A DNA stretch of 5,170 bases from Pseudomonadota bacterium (GCA_023416545.1 JAEZHO010000018.1:1-5170); one strand, 5' to 3'; counted from the stretch's first letter, positions 1 through 5,170 are shown. The notes: generated by a model not told the origin, from the letters alone. Made by a program: numbers and translations.

Positions 1-1
1 C

Positions 2-385
2 GGCTCCATCCGCACGACGGAATACGAAGGCCAGGAGGTGCCGGTCGAAGTGGTCATGCCGGCGGCGGAGATGGATGCGCATGCCGCCGACCTCGGCATG
101 ACCTTCTATACCGGCGGCATGTTCCCCCAGCGCTACAGGAACGCGATCTTCTCGGCGCAGCACGGCTCCTGGAACCGCACCACGCCCGTCGGGGCGCGCG
201 TGATGGTGACCTTCGTCGATGGCGACGGCAAGGCGACGACCGAAACCTTCGCCGATGGCTGGATCGACGAGAACGGCGAATATCTGGGACGCCCGGTGGA
301 CGTCGCGCAGTTGCGGGACGGCTCGCTTCTCGTTTCCGACGACCTCGCCGGCGCCCTCTATCGCATCTCCTACGAGGGCAATTGA
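2..385 (+). CDS. PQQ-dependent sugar dehydrogenase (sorbosone dehydrogenase family), C-terminal part only
   Basis: The reading frame is open from the left window edge to the TGA at 383-385, so this is the last 127 codons of a gene that begins outside the window. The visible protein has the ending typical of soluble PQQ-dependent sugar dehydrogenases of the L-sorbosone/glucose dehydrogenase beta-propeller family: a segment reading LGMTFYTGGMFPQRYRNA, then the hallmark AQHGSWNR, then GRPVDV and LLVSDDLAGALYRI near the end. These are the final blades of a six-bladed propeller. Known members oxidise sugars or aldoses in the periplasm using PQQ; the substrate cannot be told from this fragment. The signal peptide and most PQQ/Ca ligands would lie upstream and are not visible. 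A diheme cytochrome c starts one base into its stop codon, so it probably hands its electrons to that cytochrome. Internal GTG/ATG codons such as 38-40 are not the true start. The family call is firm; substrate is unknown. Confidence 0.88.
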   Translation, partial: GSIRTTEYEGQEVPVEVVMPAAEMDAHAADLGMTFYTGGMFPQRYRNAIFSAQHGSWNRTTPVGARVMVTFVDGDGKATTETFADGWIDENGEYLGRPVDVAQLRDGSLLVSDDLAGALYRISYEGN

Positions 386-975
386 TGCGGGGAGCGCTCC
401 TCGCGATCCTGGGCGGCGGAATGCTAGTCGTCCAGGGTCCGGCTGCCGGGGCCCAGCAACCGGGCGATCCGCAGGCCGGTCTCCGGAAGGCCGGCATGTG
501 CCGGACCTGTCACGGGATCGACGGGGTCGCCCGCATCCCGGTCGCTCCGCATATCGGCGGGGAGAGCGCCGCCTACCTGTCGCGGCAGTTGACCGCGTTC
601 CGCGACGGCACCCGTACCCACGAAATGATGTCGGTGGTGGCCAAGGGACTGGACGACCAGTCGATCGCCGATCTCGCCGCCTGGTATTCGTCCCACAGTG
701 CCACGGCATCCCTGCCGCCGGACCGGAACGAAGCCATGGCGCCGGAGGCCTGCGTCGCCTGCCATGGGGCGGACGGTCTGGCGACCGTCGAGGATGCGCC
801 GAACCTTGCGGGAGAGAACGCGATCTATATCGATACCCAGCTGAAGGCGTTCCGGATGGGCAAGCGCAGGCACGAGATCATGTCGGAGATCGCCGCCGGT
901 CTCGGCGACGCCGATATCAGGGCACTCGCCGACTGGTATGCCGGAACCCGGCTCGACGTGGTTCCGGCGAAGTGA
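385..975 (+). CDS. Secreted diheme c-type cytochrome (cytochrome c4-like)
   Basis: This 196-residue protein begins with a hydrophobic export signal (residues 1-23, cleavage likely after AGA before QQ), so it is expected in the periplasm. Two CxxCH heme-binding motifs are present: C39-R-T-C42-H43 and C123-V-A-C126-H127. Each is followed by a similar block, YLSRQLTAFR...RTHEMMS and YIDTQLKAFR...RRHEIMS, giving candidate axial methionines M81 or M82 and M166. This two-half architecture is that of the cytochrome c4/c553 family, and the halves look like an internal duplication. I chose ATG 385 because it overlaps the upstream TGA (TGATG) and has GAGGG at 374-378, six bases upstream; the TTG at 382 is a less likely start. 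Tight coupling to the PQQ dehydrogenase suggests that it takes electrons from that enzyme and passes them towards an oxidase, which is inference from position. Family and heme count are clear; physiological partner is not proven. Confidence 0.93.
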   Translation: MRGALLAILGGGMLVVQGPAAGAQQPGDPQAGLRKAGMCRTCHGIDGVARIPVAPHIGGESAAYLSRQLTAFRDGTRTHEMMSVVAKGLDDQSIADLAAWYSSHSATASLPPDRNEAMAPEACVACHGADGLATVEDAPNLAGENAIYIDTQLKAFRMGKRRHEIMSEIAAGLGDADIRALADWYAGTRLDVVPAK

Positions 976-984
976 CGTCGCGGC

Positions 985-1024
985 GGGTGCACCCGGAGGT
1001 CCCCGCCTGACGATCAGGCCCGGG
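985..1024. terminator. Possible bidirectional terminator between the cytochrome gene and bioY
   Basis: The 38-base gap between two convergent genes is rich in inverted repeats. GCCTGA (1005-1010) and TCAGGC (1014-1019) form a perfect 6-bp stem around a 3-base loop, with CCC 1002-1004 able to pair with GGG 1022-1024 across a 2-base bulge; the bioY stop codon sits in the right arm. Just to the left is the perfect 10-base palindrome GGGTGCACCC (985-994). There is no run of T after either arm, so a classical intrinsic terminator is not shown. The role is inferred from the convergent position. Confidence 0.35.
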
Positions 1025-1577
1025 CGGGCAGCAGCGGATAGCCGGCCATCACCGCGCGGCCGGCAAGGGCCGCAACGCCTGCCTTGACGAGGTCGCCGGG
1101 AATGAAGGCCATCGAGCCGATGAAGGCCTTCTCGAAACCGAGGCCGGAAACGATGGCGAGATAGGTGATCCCGAAGAGGTAGAGCACGACCACCCCGCCG
1201 GCGACGGCGGCGACGAAGAAGCCGGCGGTCTGCGCGATCGCGCCCTGAGAGCTGCGGACGAAGCGTTCCGAAAGATAGCCGGTGACGAAGGCGGCAAATA
1301 CCCAGCCGATCAGGAAGCCGGTTGTCGGCGCCGCGAAGACGGCAAGCCCGCCGCGTCCGCCCGACAGCACCGGCAGGCCGATGGCGGCAAGCAGGAGCAC
1401 GAGCAGCACTGCAATGGTTCCACGCCGCGCGCCGAGAACCACGCCGGCCAGCATGACGCCCAGGGACTGCGCGGTGATCGGAACCGGTATGAAGCCGAGC
1501 ATGATCGGCGGCAACAGGCCCAACGCAACGATGATCGCGGCGAAAAGGGCGGCAAGGACGAGATCGCGACTGCTCAT
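1014..1577 (-). CDS. bioY: BioY, biotin-binding S component of the ECF biotin transporter
   Basis: This 187-residue, almost wholly hydrophobic protein is the substrate-specific membrane subunit of an energy-coupling-factor biotin importer. Family hallmarks are GFIPVPITAQSLGVMLAG at about residues 28-45, the glycine-rich SGGRGG (72-77), the APTTGFLIG stretch (83-91; many relatives have GPTGGY here) and the C-terminal FIPGDLVKA (158-166). In the latter, D162 and K165 match the Asp/Lys pair known to contact biotin in the Lactococcus BioY structure. About six transmembrane helices can be drawn. The ATG is preceded by AGGAG (minus strand, bases 1586-1590) at eight bases, and the start overlaps the bioN stop as ATGA, so translation is probably coupled. 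It is the last gene of bioM-bioN-bioY. BioY alone can bind biotin, and with BioM and BioN forms the high-affinity transporter. Length is normal and nothing is missing. Confidence 0.95.
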   Translation of the reverse strand: MSSRDLVLAALFAAIIVALGLLPPIMLGFIPVPITAQSLGVMLAGVVLGARRGTIAVLLVLLLAAIGLPVLSGGRGGLAVFAAPTTGFLIGWVFAAFVTGYLSERFVRSSQGAIAQTAGFFVAAVAGGVVVLYLFGITYLAIVSGLGFEKAFIGSMAFIPGDLVKAGVAALAGRAVMAGYPLLPARA

Positions 1578-2212
1578 GTGGGACGCTCCTGGTTTTCGGT
1601 CGGCTGTTTGTGCGCGCGGATGCCGCGGGCGTCAATGGCGGCGGCGATTTCATCCGCCGCCTTCAGCGTCTGTATCATCAGCGGGACGAGGACCGTCGTC
1701 GGGCGCAGCCTAAGCCCGCGGGCCCGATGCGATTGCTTCAGGATATCGTAGCGCGACAGGACCTCCGGCACGAAGCGGATGACGAGGCCGACGGCAAGGC
1801 CGATGTCGTCCGCCCGCACGAAGCCGAGCCGCTCCAGCGGCCGTGCCGCCCGGCTGACCACGTCTATGAACGCCCCAACCGTCGTCGTCGCGGTGACGGC
1901 TGCGGCGACCAGCATCAGGGTCGTCAGACGAAGAAGCGCGACGATCCCCTCTTCGGCCGAGCCGAGAAGCACCGTTGCGAGCGCCACGACGGCAATGGTC
2001 AGGAGGACCGGTCGCAGCCGGACCCATCCGGCCCTCGCGCCGATGCCCGTGGAGGCGTAGAGGCCGAGTGCCGCAATCGCGCCGGCGCCGAGCACGGGCG
2101 GGGAGCGCGTCAGGAAGACGGTTAGGCTCACGAAGAGAACGAGCAGGAGCTTCGGCCCCGCGGGAAGCCGGTGAAGCCGGCTGTCGCCCTCCACGTAGAG
2201 CGAGTTCAGCAC
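1574..2212 (-). CDS. bioN: BioN, transmembrane coupling (EcfT-type) component of the biotin transporter
   Basis: This 212-residue membrane protein is the T component that links the biotin-binding BioY to the ATPase BioM. The N terminus LYVEGDSRLHRLPAGPK is typical of EcfT/BioN/CbiQ proteins, followed by hydrophobic helices at about residues 21-35, 38-54, 68-83 and 89-108. The cytoplasmic domain carries both Ala-Arg-Gly signatures of the family, A164-R165-G166 (in SHRARG) and A195-R196-G197 (in AIDARG), which in studied transporters dock into the ATPase grooves. The start is GTG at 2212-2210, since it gives the expected N terminus and has GGGAG (bases 2221-2225, minus strand) eight bases upstream. 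The gene overlaps bioM by seven bases and bioY by four. The C-terminal tail after residue 200 is polar and not conserved in my recollection of the family. Confidence 0.93.
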   Translation of the reverse strand: MLNSLYVEGDSRLHRLPAGPKLLLVLFVSLTVFLTRSPPVLGAGAIAALGLYASTGIGARAGWVRLRPVLLTIAVVALATVLLGSAEEGIVALLRLTTLMLVAAAVTATTTVGAFIDVVSRAARPLERLGFVRADDIGLAVGLVIRFVPEVLSRYDILKQSHRARGLRLRPTTVLVPLMIQTLKAADEIAAAIDARGIRAHKQPTENQERPT

Positions 2213-2886
2213 GCGGCGATCTCCCGGTAGCGACCGATCGCATCGTCGGGCGGTCCGTCCACCAGGATCCTTCCCTCGTGGAAGAGCAGCACGCGGTCGA
2301 AGGTCTCGATGAGTTCCAGGTCGTGACTGATGACGAGGACGTGCTCCTCGAGGCGGTCGATCGTTTCCTGGACGAGGCGGCGGTTGCGCAGGTCGAGCTG
2401 GTTCGTCGGCTCGTCGAGGATCACAAGCGCCGGTTCGGTAACGAGGACGGAGGCAAGCGCCGCAAGCTGCAGTTCGCCGCCGGACAGTTCGTGCACCCGA
2501 CGGTCCGCCAGATGCGCGATGCCGAAGCGTCCAAGCACGCCGTCGACCCGGGCCTGCACCTCGCTCCGGGCCAGCCGGCGGCTGCGAAGACCGAGTTCGA
2601 TGTCCTCGCGCAGGATCGGCAGGATGATCTGGTTCTGCGGGTTCTGGAAGATGAAGCCGACCTTGCCGCGAACCGCGTCGCCGTCCGAGGCCGTGTCGAG
2701 CCCATCGACCGTGACGAGGCCTTCGCTCGGCTGCACGAGGCCGTTGATCATCCGCGCGAAGGTGGTCTTGCCCGAGCCGTTGAGGCCGATGATGCCGATG
2801 CGGCGCTCCGAGAGCGAGAGGGTCGAGGGATGGACCGCCACGCGCCCTTCGAAGCTCGCTCCTGCCTGAACAAATCTGACGTCCAA
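2206..2886 (-). CDS. bioM: BioM, ATPase component of the ECF biotin transporter
   Basis: This 226-residue ABC-type ATPase powers biotin import with BioN and BioY. All nucleotide-binding motifs are intact: Walker A GLNGSGKT (residues 34-41), Q-loop Q81 in FIFQNPQNQIILP, signature LSGGE (134-138), Walker B LVILDE (154-159) followed by PTNQLD, and the switch histidine H188 in VISHD. The Q-loop block and the LSGGELQLAALA stretch are characteristic of EcfA/BioM/CbiO rather than of general importers. The start is a TTG (2886-2884): the frame closes upstream at a TAG (2916-2914) with no ATG or GTG between, the N terminus from TTG matches the usual BioM start, and AGAGGA lies seven bases upstream. 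It is the first gene of the operon and ends within the start of bioN. In alphaproteobacteria, biotin genes of this kind are often repressed by the GntR-family regulator BioR; that gene is not in the window. Confidence 0.95.
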   Translation of the reverse strand: MDVRFVQAGASFEGRVAVHPSTLSLSERRIGIIGLNGSGKTTFARMINGLVQPSEGLVTVDGLDTASDGDAVRGKVGFIFQNPQNQIILPILREDIELGLRSRRLARSEVQARVDGVLGRFGIAHLADRRVHELSGGELQLAALASVLVTEPALVILDEPTNQLDLRNRRLVQETIDRLEEHVLVISHDLELIETFDRVLLFHEGRILVDGPPDDAIGRYREIAAC

Positions 2887-2893
2887 CCGCGCG

Positions 2894-2899
2894 TCCTCT
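2894..2899 (-). promoter_or_regulatory. Ribosome binding site deciding the TTG start of bioM
   Basis: Read on the minus strand this is AGAGGA, seven bases before the TTG at 2886-2884. It is the only good Shine-Dalgarno match in the short open stretch between the upstream in-frame stop (2916-2914) and the conserved N terminus of BioM. It therefore supports initiation at TTG. Confidence 0.7.
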
Positions 2900-2913
2900 T
2901 GCCTGTCAGGCTC

Positions 2914-2923
2914 CTATAGAACG
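2914..2923. promoter_or_regulatory. Weak candidate operator resembling a BioR half-site, overlapping the -10-like element
   Basis: The published alphaproteobacterial BioR signal is, as I recall it, the palindrome TTATMKATAA. Here CTATAGAACG matches the TTATAGATAA version at six consecutive positions (TATAGA) and fails at the other four. It lies where a repressor of bioMNY would act, but six matches in ten is not much above chance. No better match occurs in the intergenic region. Confidence 0.2.
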
Positions 2924-2996
2924 GATGCGGGGGGAGGGGAATGCAAAACAGAACGTGAACATTGAACTGTGTCCGTTCTCGCCCTACTCTCCCGGC

Positions 2997-4187
2997 ATGG
3001 CGATTCTCATCCCCAACCAGCAGGCGCGGTGGATATTCCTCGAACGGCAGGGCCTCTCCCTGCCGCCCTCCCGCAGCCTCGACAAGGCGGGGCTCATGAG
3101 CCTCATTGACAAGCTCGGCTTCGTGCAGGTGGACAGTATCGCGACCGTCGAGCGCGCCCACCACATGATCCTGTTCTCCCGCAACCAGACCTACCGGCGC
3201 GAGCACCTGCGGCAACTCCTGGAGAAGGAAGGCGAGCTTTTCGAGCACTGGACGCACGATGCATCGGTCATCCCGTCGGCCTTCTTCCGCTACTGGAAGC
3301 ACCGTTTCGTGCGCCGCGAGGCCGCGATCGGCGAACGCTGGCGCAAATGGCAGGGCGAGGATTTCGACAGCGCCTTCGAGGAAACCTACCGGCGCATCGT
3401 CGAGTGCGGCCCGATCATGGCCCGTGAGGTGAAGGCTGAGGAGCACAAGTCCGGCGGCTGGTGGAACTGGCATCCGAGCAAGACGGCGCTGGAATACTAC
3501 TGGCACACGGGAAAGCTGGCGATTGCCGGGCGGGTGAATTTCCAGAAGATCTACGACCTGACGGAGAGGGTGCTTCCCACCCGTCATTACGAGCCGGAGG
3601 TCAGTCCCGAGGAGTTCGTTGACTGGGCCTGCCGCAGCGCGCTGCAGCGGCTGGGATTTGCGACATCCGGCGAGATCGCCGCGTTCTGGGCCCTGGTCGG
3701 CCCGCAGGAGGCAAAGGACTGGGTCACTGCCCACCGCGACGAACTGACCGAGGTGGTGATCGAGAGCGCCAATGGCGGCAGGCCGCGGGCAGCCCATGCC
3801 TTCCACGATTTCCCCGACCTGGCGCAGGCCGCTCCCGCGCCTCCGGGCCGCATCCGGGTGCTGAGCCCCTTCGATCCGCTGTTGCGCGACCGCAACCGGG
3901 CCGAACGGCTGTTCGATTTCAGCTACCGGATAGAAATCTTCGTGCCCGAACCGATGCGCCAGTACGGCTACTACGTCTTCCCGCTGCTGGAAGGAGACCG
4001 GATGATCGGCCGCATCGACATGAAGGCGGACCGCAAGGCCGGCTCGCTCGACGTCAGGCGGCTGTGGCTGGAGCCCGGGGTGAGGGCATCGAGCGGCAGG
4101 CTGGAACGGCTGGAGGCCGAGCTTTCGCGTGTCGCGCGTTTCGCCGGGGTCGGGCGGGTCAGCTTCCTCGACGGCTGGCGGGGCTGA
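2997..4187 (+). CDS. ycaQ: YcaQ/AlkX-type winged-helix DNA glycosylase (HTH_42 family)
   Basis: This 396-residue protein belongs to the HTH_42 (DUF1006/YcaQ) family. Members excise N7-alkylated bases and unhook DNA interstrand crosslinks such as those made by nitrogen mustards. Landmarks in order: the N-terminal winged-helix segment with the catalytic motif Q44-V45-D46 in GFVQVDSIATV, then HHMILFSR (55-62), EHWTHDASVIP (83-93), SGGWWNWHPSK (152-162), LSPFDPLLRDRNRAERLFDF (289-308) and QYGYYVFPLL (322-331) followed by IGRIDMK (337-343). QxD is the form found in E. coli YcaQ, whereas Streptomyces AlkZ has QxQ. I prefer ATG 2997, because family proteins begin about seven residues before the conserved ARxIFLxRxGL helix. 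The in-frame ATG at 2925 would add 24 low-quality residues. No strong Shine-Dalgarno precedes 2997, so the start is moderately certain. It stands alone between two minus-strand units. Length is close to the roughly 410 residues of E. coli YcaQ. Confidence 0.9.
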   Translation: MAILIPNQQARWIFLERQGLSLPPSRSLDKAGLMSLIDKLGFVQVDSIATVERAHHMILFSRNQTYRREHLRQLLEKEGELFEHWTHDASVIPSAFFRYWKHRFVRREAAIGERWRKWQGEDFDSAFEETYRRIVECGPIMAREVKAEEHKSGGWWNWHPSKTALEYYWHTGKLAIAGRVNFQKIYDLTERVLPTRHYEPEVSPEEFVDWACRSALQRLGFATSGEIAAFWALVGPQEAKDWVTAHRDELTEVVIESANGGRPRAAHAFHDFPDLAQAAPAPPGRIRVLSPFDPLLRDRNRAERLFDFSYRIEIFVPEPMRQYGYYVFPLLEGDRMIGRIDMKADRKAGSLDVRRLWLEPGVRASSGRLERLEAELSRVARFAGVGRVSFLDGWRG

Positions 4188-4204
4188 GGCCGGCAGGCCT
4201 CAGC
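4183..4204. terminator. Hairpin between convergent ycaQ-like and ribB genes
   Basis: GCTGAGGCC (4183-4191) and GGCCTCAGC (4196-4204) form a perfect 9-bp stem with the four-base loop GGCA. The TGA of the plus-strand gene (4185-4187) lies in one arm and the TGA of ribB (complement of 4200-4202) in the other, so the whole 12-base gap is inside the structure. The stem would form in transcripts from either direction. No T tract follows on either strand, so it may act as a Rho-independent-like block, as an RNA 3' end stabiliser, or not at all. The structure itself is certain; the role is inferred. Confidence 0.6.
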
Positions 4205-5170
4205 AGATCACCGTCTCGGTAATTCGGATGCCGAAACCCTCCAGGCCGACATAGTGCCGCTCGCTGCGGGTCAGAAGCTTGATGGAGGTGATCCCGAGAT
4301 CCTTGAGGATCTGTGCGCCGAGGCCGATTTCCAGCCATTCGCTTTCGCGCGCCTGGGCCTGCTCGTGGGCTTCCTGGTCCTGGCGGTACTTGCGGCCGTG
4401 GTCCTTCTGGCCGACGCCGACCGAACCTTCGCGCAGATAGATGATCACGCCGCGTCCCTCGGTCGCGATCTTCTCCATGTAGGTGTCGAGGGGGCGCTGG
4501 GCGCCGAAGACATCGGCCGCCACGTTCTCCAGATGCAGCCGCACCGGAATGTCGACGCCGTCGCGGATGTCGCCGAAGATGATCGCGACGTGCTGCATCG
4601 GGTCCCAGGGCAGGGAATAGGCATGGCCCTTGGCCTTGCCGTAGCGCGTCGCCACGTCGAAGCTCGACTGCAGCTCGATCAGGGTTTCCTTGCGCTGCCT
4701 GTAGGCGATGAGGTCGGCCACGGAAACCTGCTTCAGGCCGTGCTTCTCGGCGAACTCGGTGACCTGGGCGCCGCGGGTGACGGTTCCGTCGTCGTTGACG
4801 AGTTCGCAGATGACGCCGACCGGCGGCAGGCCCGCAAGCTTGCAGAGATCGACGGCTGCTTCCGTATGGCCGGAGCGCATCAGCACACCGCCCTCGCGCG
4901 CGACGAGCGGGAAGATGTGGCCGGGACGCACGAAGTCCGCCGGGCCGACATTCGGGTTTGCAAGGTTGCGGACGGTGAGCGTCCGGTCCTCGGCCGAAAT
5001 CCCTGTGGTCGTGCCGTGCTTGAAATCGACGGTCACCGTGAACGCGGTCGTGTGCGCGCTGTCGTTTTCGGCAACCATGGCGTTGAGGTTGAGCCGCTTG
5101 GCTTCCTCGCGCGGCATCGGTGCGCAGACGATGCCCGACGTGTGGCGGACGATGAAGGCCATCTTCTCGG
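4200..5170 (-). CDS. ribB: RibB (3,4-dihydroxy-2-butanone-4-phosphate synthase) with a degenerate GTP-cyclohydrolase-II-like C-terminal domain, N terminus cut
   Basis: The frame runs through the right window edge; about 322 codons are visible and the true start lies beyond 5170. Counting from the ATG at 5162, the RibB domain (to about 157) shows SAEDRTLTV (56-64), RPGHIFPL (79-86), RSGHTEA (96-102) and ICELVNDDGTVTR (118-130), all standard for DHBP synthase, which converts ribulose 5-phosphate in riboflavin synthesis. The metal-binding ENEGD loop should be just outside. The rest (about 180-320) aligns with GTP cyclohydrolase II (VRLHLE, DVFG, EGRGVIIYLR, GLGAQIL) but the three zinc cysteines are replaced by N213, P224 and D226, the catalytic arginine position is L277, and the segment before it is shortened. 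This half therefore should not hydrolyse GTP, and a separate RibA would be required. The same arrangement is known in rhizobia as RibBX. The in-window ATG is internal, not the start. Confidence 0.93.
   Translation of the reverse strand, partial: EKMAFIVRHTSGIVCAPMPREEAKRLNLNAMVAENDSAHTTAFTVTVDFKHGTTTGISAEDRTLTVRNLANPNVGPADFVRPGHIFPLVAREGGVLMRSGHTEAAVDLCKLAGLPPVGVICELVNDDGTVTRGAQVTEFAEKHGLKQVSVADLIAYRQRKETLIELQSSFDVATRYGKAKGHAYSLPWDPMQHVAIIFGDIRDGVDIPVRLHLENVAADVFGAQRPLDTYMEKIATEGRGVIIYLREGSVGVGQKDHGRKYRQDQEAHEQAQARESEWLEIGLGAQILKDLGITSIKLLTRSERHYVGLEGFGIRITETVIC

Larger units (their letters stand above)
2887..2996. promoter_or_regulatory. Divergent intergenic region between bioMNY and the ycaQ-like gene
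   Basis: This 110-base region separates the first codon of bioM (minus) from the preferred start of the ycaQ-like gene (plus), so both promoters are expected here or overlap the genes. The palindromic hexamer CTATAG (2914-2919) is the only AT-rich -10-like element. On the minus strand it reads TCTATA (2920-2915), about 28 bases before the TTG of bioM, which would give a short leader. The best -35-like hexamer, TTGCAT (2946-2941), is 20 bases from it, longer than the usual 17, so the promoter call is weak. The 11-base palindrome GCCTG-T-CAGGC (2901-2911) lies between the -10-like element and the bioM ribosome site. A purine run GGGGGGAGGGGA (2929-2940) fills the middle. No FMN or other riboswitch fold was seen. 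Confidence 0.4.

Noticed and set aside
424..1653. Long minus-strand open frame of about 409 codons opposite the cytochrome gene and across bioY.
   Set aside because: It is arginine/proline-rich low-complexity translation typical of antisense frames in GC-rich DNA, and it overlaps two genes with clear family motifs (heme sites, BioY signatures).
1975..2919. Plus-strand open frame of about 314 codons opposite bioM and bioN.
   Set aside because: It is the mirror of the ABC ATPase and EcfT genes, with acidic/basic repeats typical of an antisense shadow.
2929..2940. G-rich tract as a possible phase-variation repeat.
   Set aside because: It is interrupted by an A after six G, lies outside any coding frame, and is too short to suggest slippage.
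2941..2958. Five-codon reading frame (MQNRT, stop TGA) after the purine run GGGGGGAGGGGA, upstream of the ycaQ-like gene; a possible leader minigene.
   Set aside because: Such tiny frames occur by chance, the spacing from the purine run to the ATG is too short for a good ribosome site, and nothing shows that this stretch is transcribed in this direction.
2925..2996. Longer N terminus for the ycaQ-like gene from the ATG at 2925.
   Set aside because: The extra 24 residues do not resemble the family, the ribosome site is poor, and the ATG sits almost on the only -10-like element. The start at 2997 fits the family better, though it also lacks a strong ribosome site.
2748..3806. Minus-strand open frame of about 352 codons opposite the ycaQ-like gene.
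   Set aside because: The plus-strand frame has the full set of YcaQ motifs; the antisense product has no recognisable domain and runs into bioM in another frame.
4200..5170. Calling this gene bifunctional RibBA.
   Set aside because: The GTP cyclohydrolase II half lacks the zinc cysteines and the catalytic arginine, so only the RibB activity is supported.

Overview
This 5.2 kb window is GC-rich, and the codon use and gene content point to an alphaproteobacterium, most likely of the Rhizobium/Sinorhizobium/Shinella type (Hyphomicrobiales). That placement is inferred from gene families (a biotin ECF transporter in bioM-bioN-bioY order, and a RibB fused to a degenerate GTP cyclohydrolase II domain), not from a marker gene. 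No tRNA, rRNA, CRISPR array, insertion sequence or phage gene was seen. Coding density is very high and no gene-free stretch exceeds about 110 bases.

Layout from left to right. (1) Bases 1-975, plus strand: the C-terminal end of a PQQ-dependent sugar (sorbosone-type) dehydrogenase, coupled through TGATG to a secreted diheme cytochrome c. Together they look like a periplasmic dehydrogenase and its electron acceptor. (2) Bases 1014-2886, minus strand: the complete bioMNY operon for an energy-coupling-factor biotin importer, with overlapping genes that start with TTG, GTG and ATG in order of transcription. (3) Bases 2887-2996: a divergent intergenic region that should carry the bioMNY promoter and the leader of the next gene. 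It has a TATAGA core and a short palindrome. (4) Bases 2997-4187, plus strand: a YcaQ/AlkX-type DNA glycosylase with the QxD catalytic motif. (5) Bases 4200-5170, minus strand: most of ribB (DHBP synthase), cut at its N terminus by the window edge. Its GTP-cyclohydrolase-II-like C-terminal domain has lost all three zinc cysteines and the catalytic arginine.

The units are functionally independent: periplasmic sugar oxidation, biotin uptake, DNA crosslink/alkylation repair and riboflavin synthesis. Biotin import and riboflavin synthesis are both cofactor supply, but nothing in the sequence ties them together. The two convergent junctions (975/1014 and 4187/4200) each hold an inverted repeat. 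The second is a perfect 9-bp stem that contains both stop codons. Most of the window is ordinary housekeeping or accessory metabolism. The best item for a second look is the dead RibA-like domain on RibB. I found no convincing new system.
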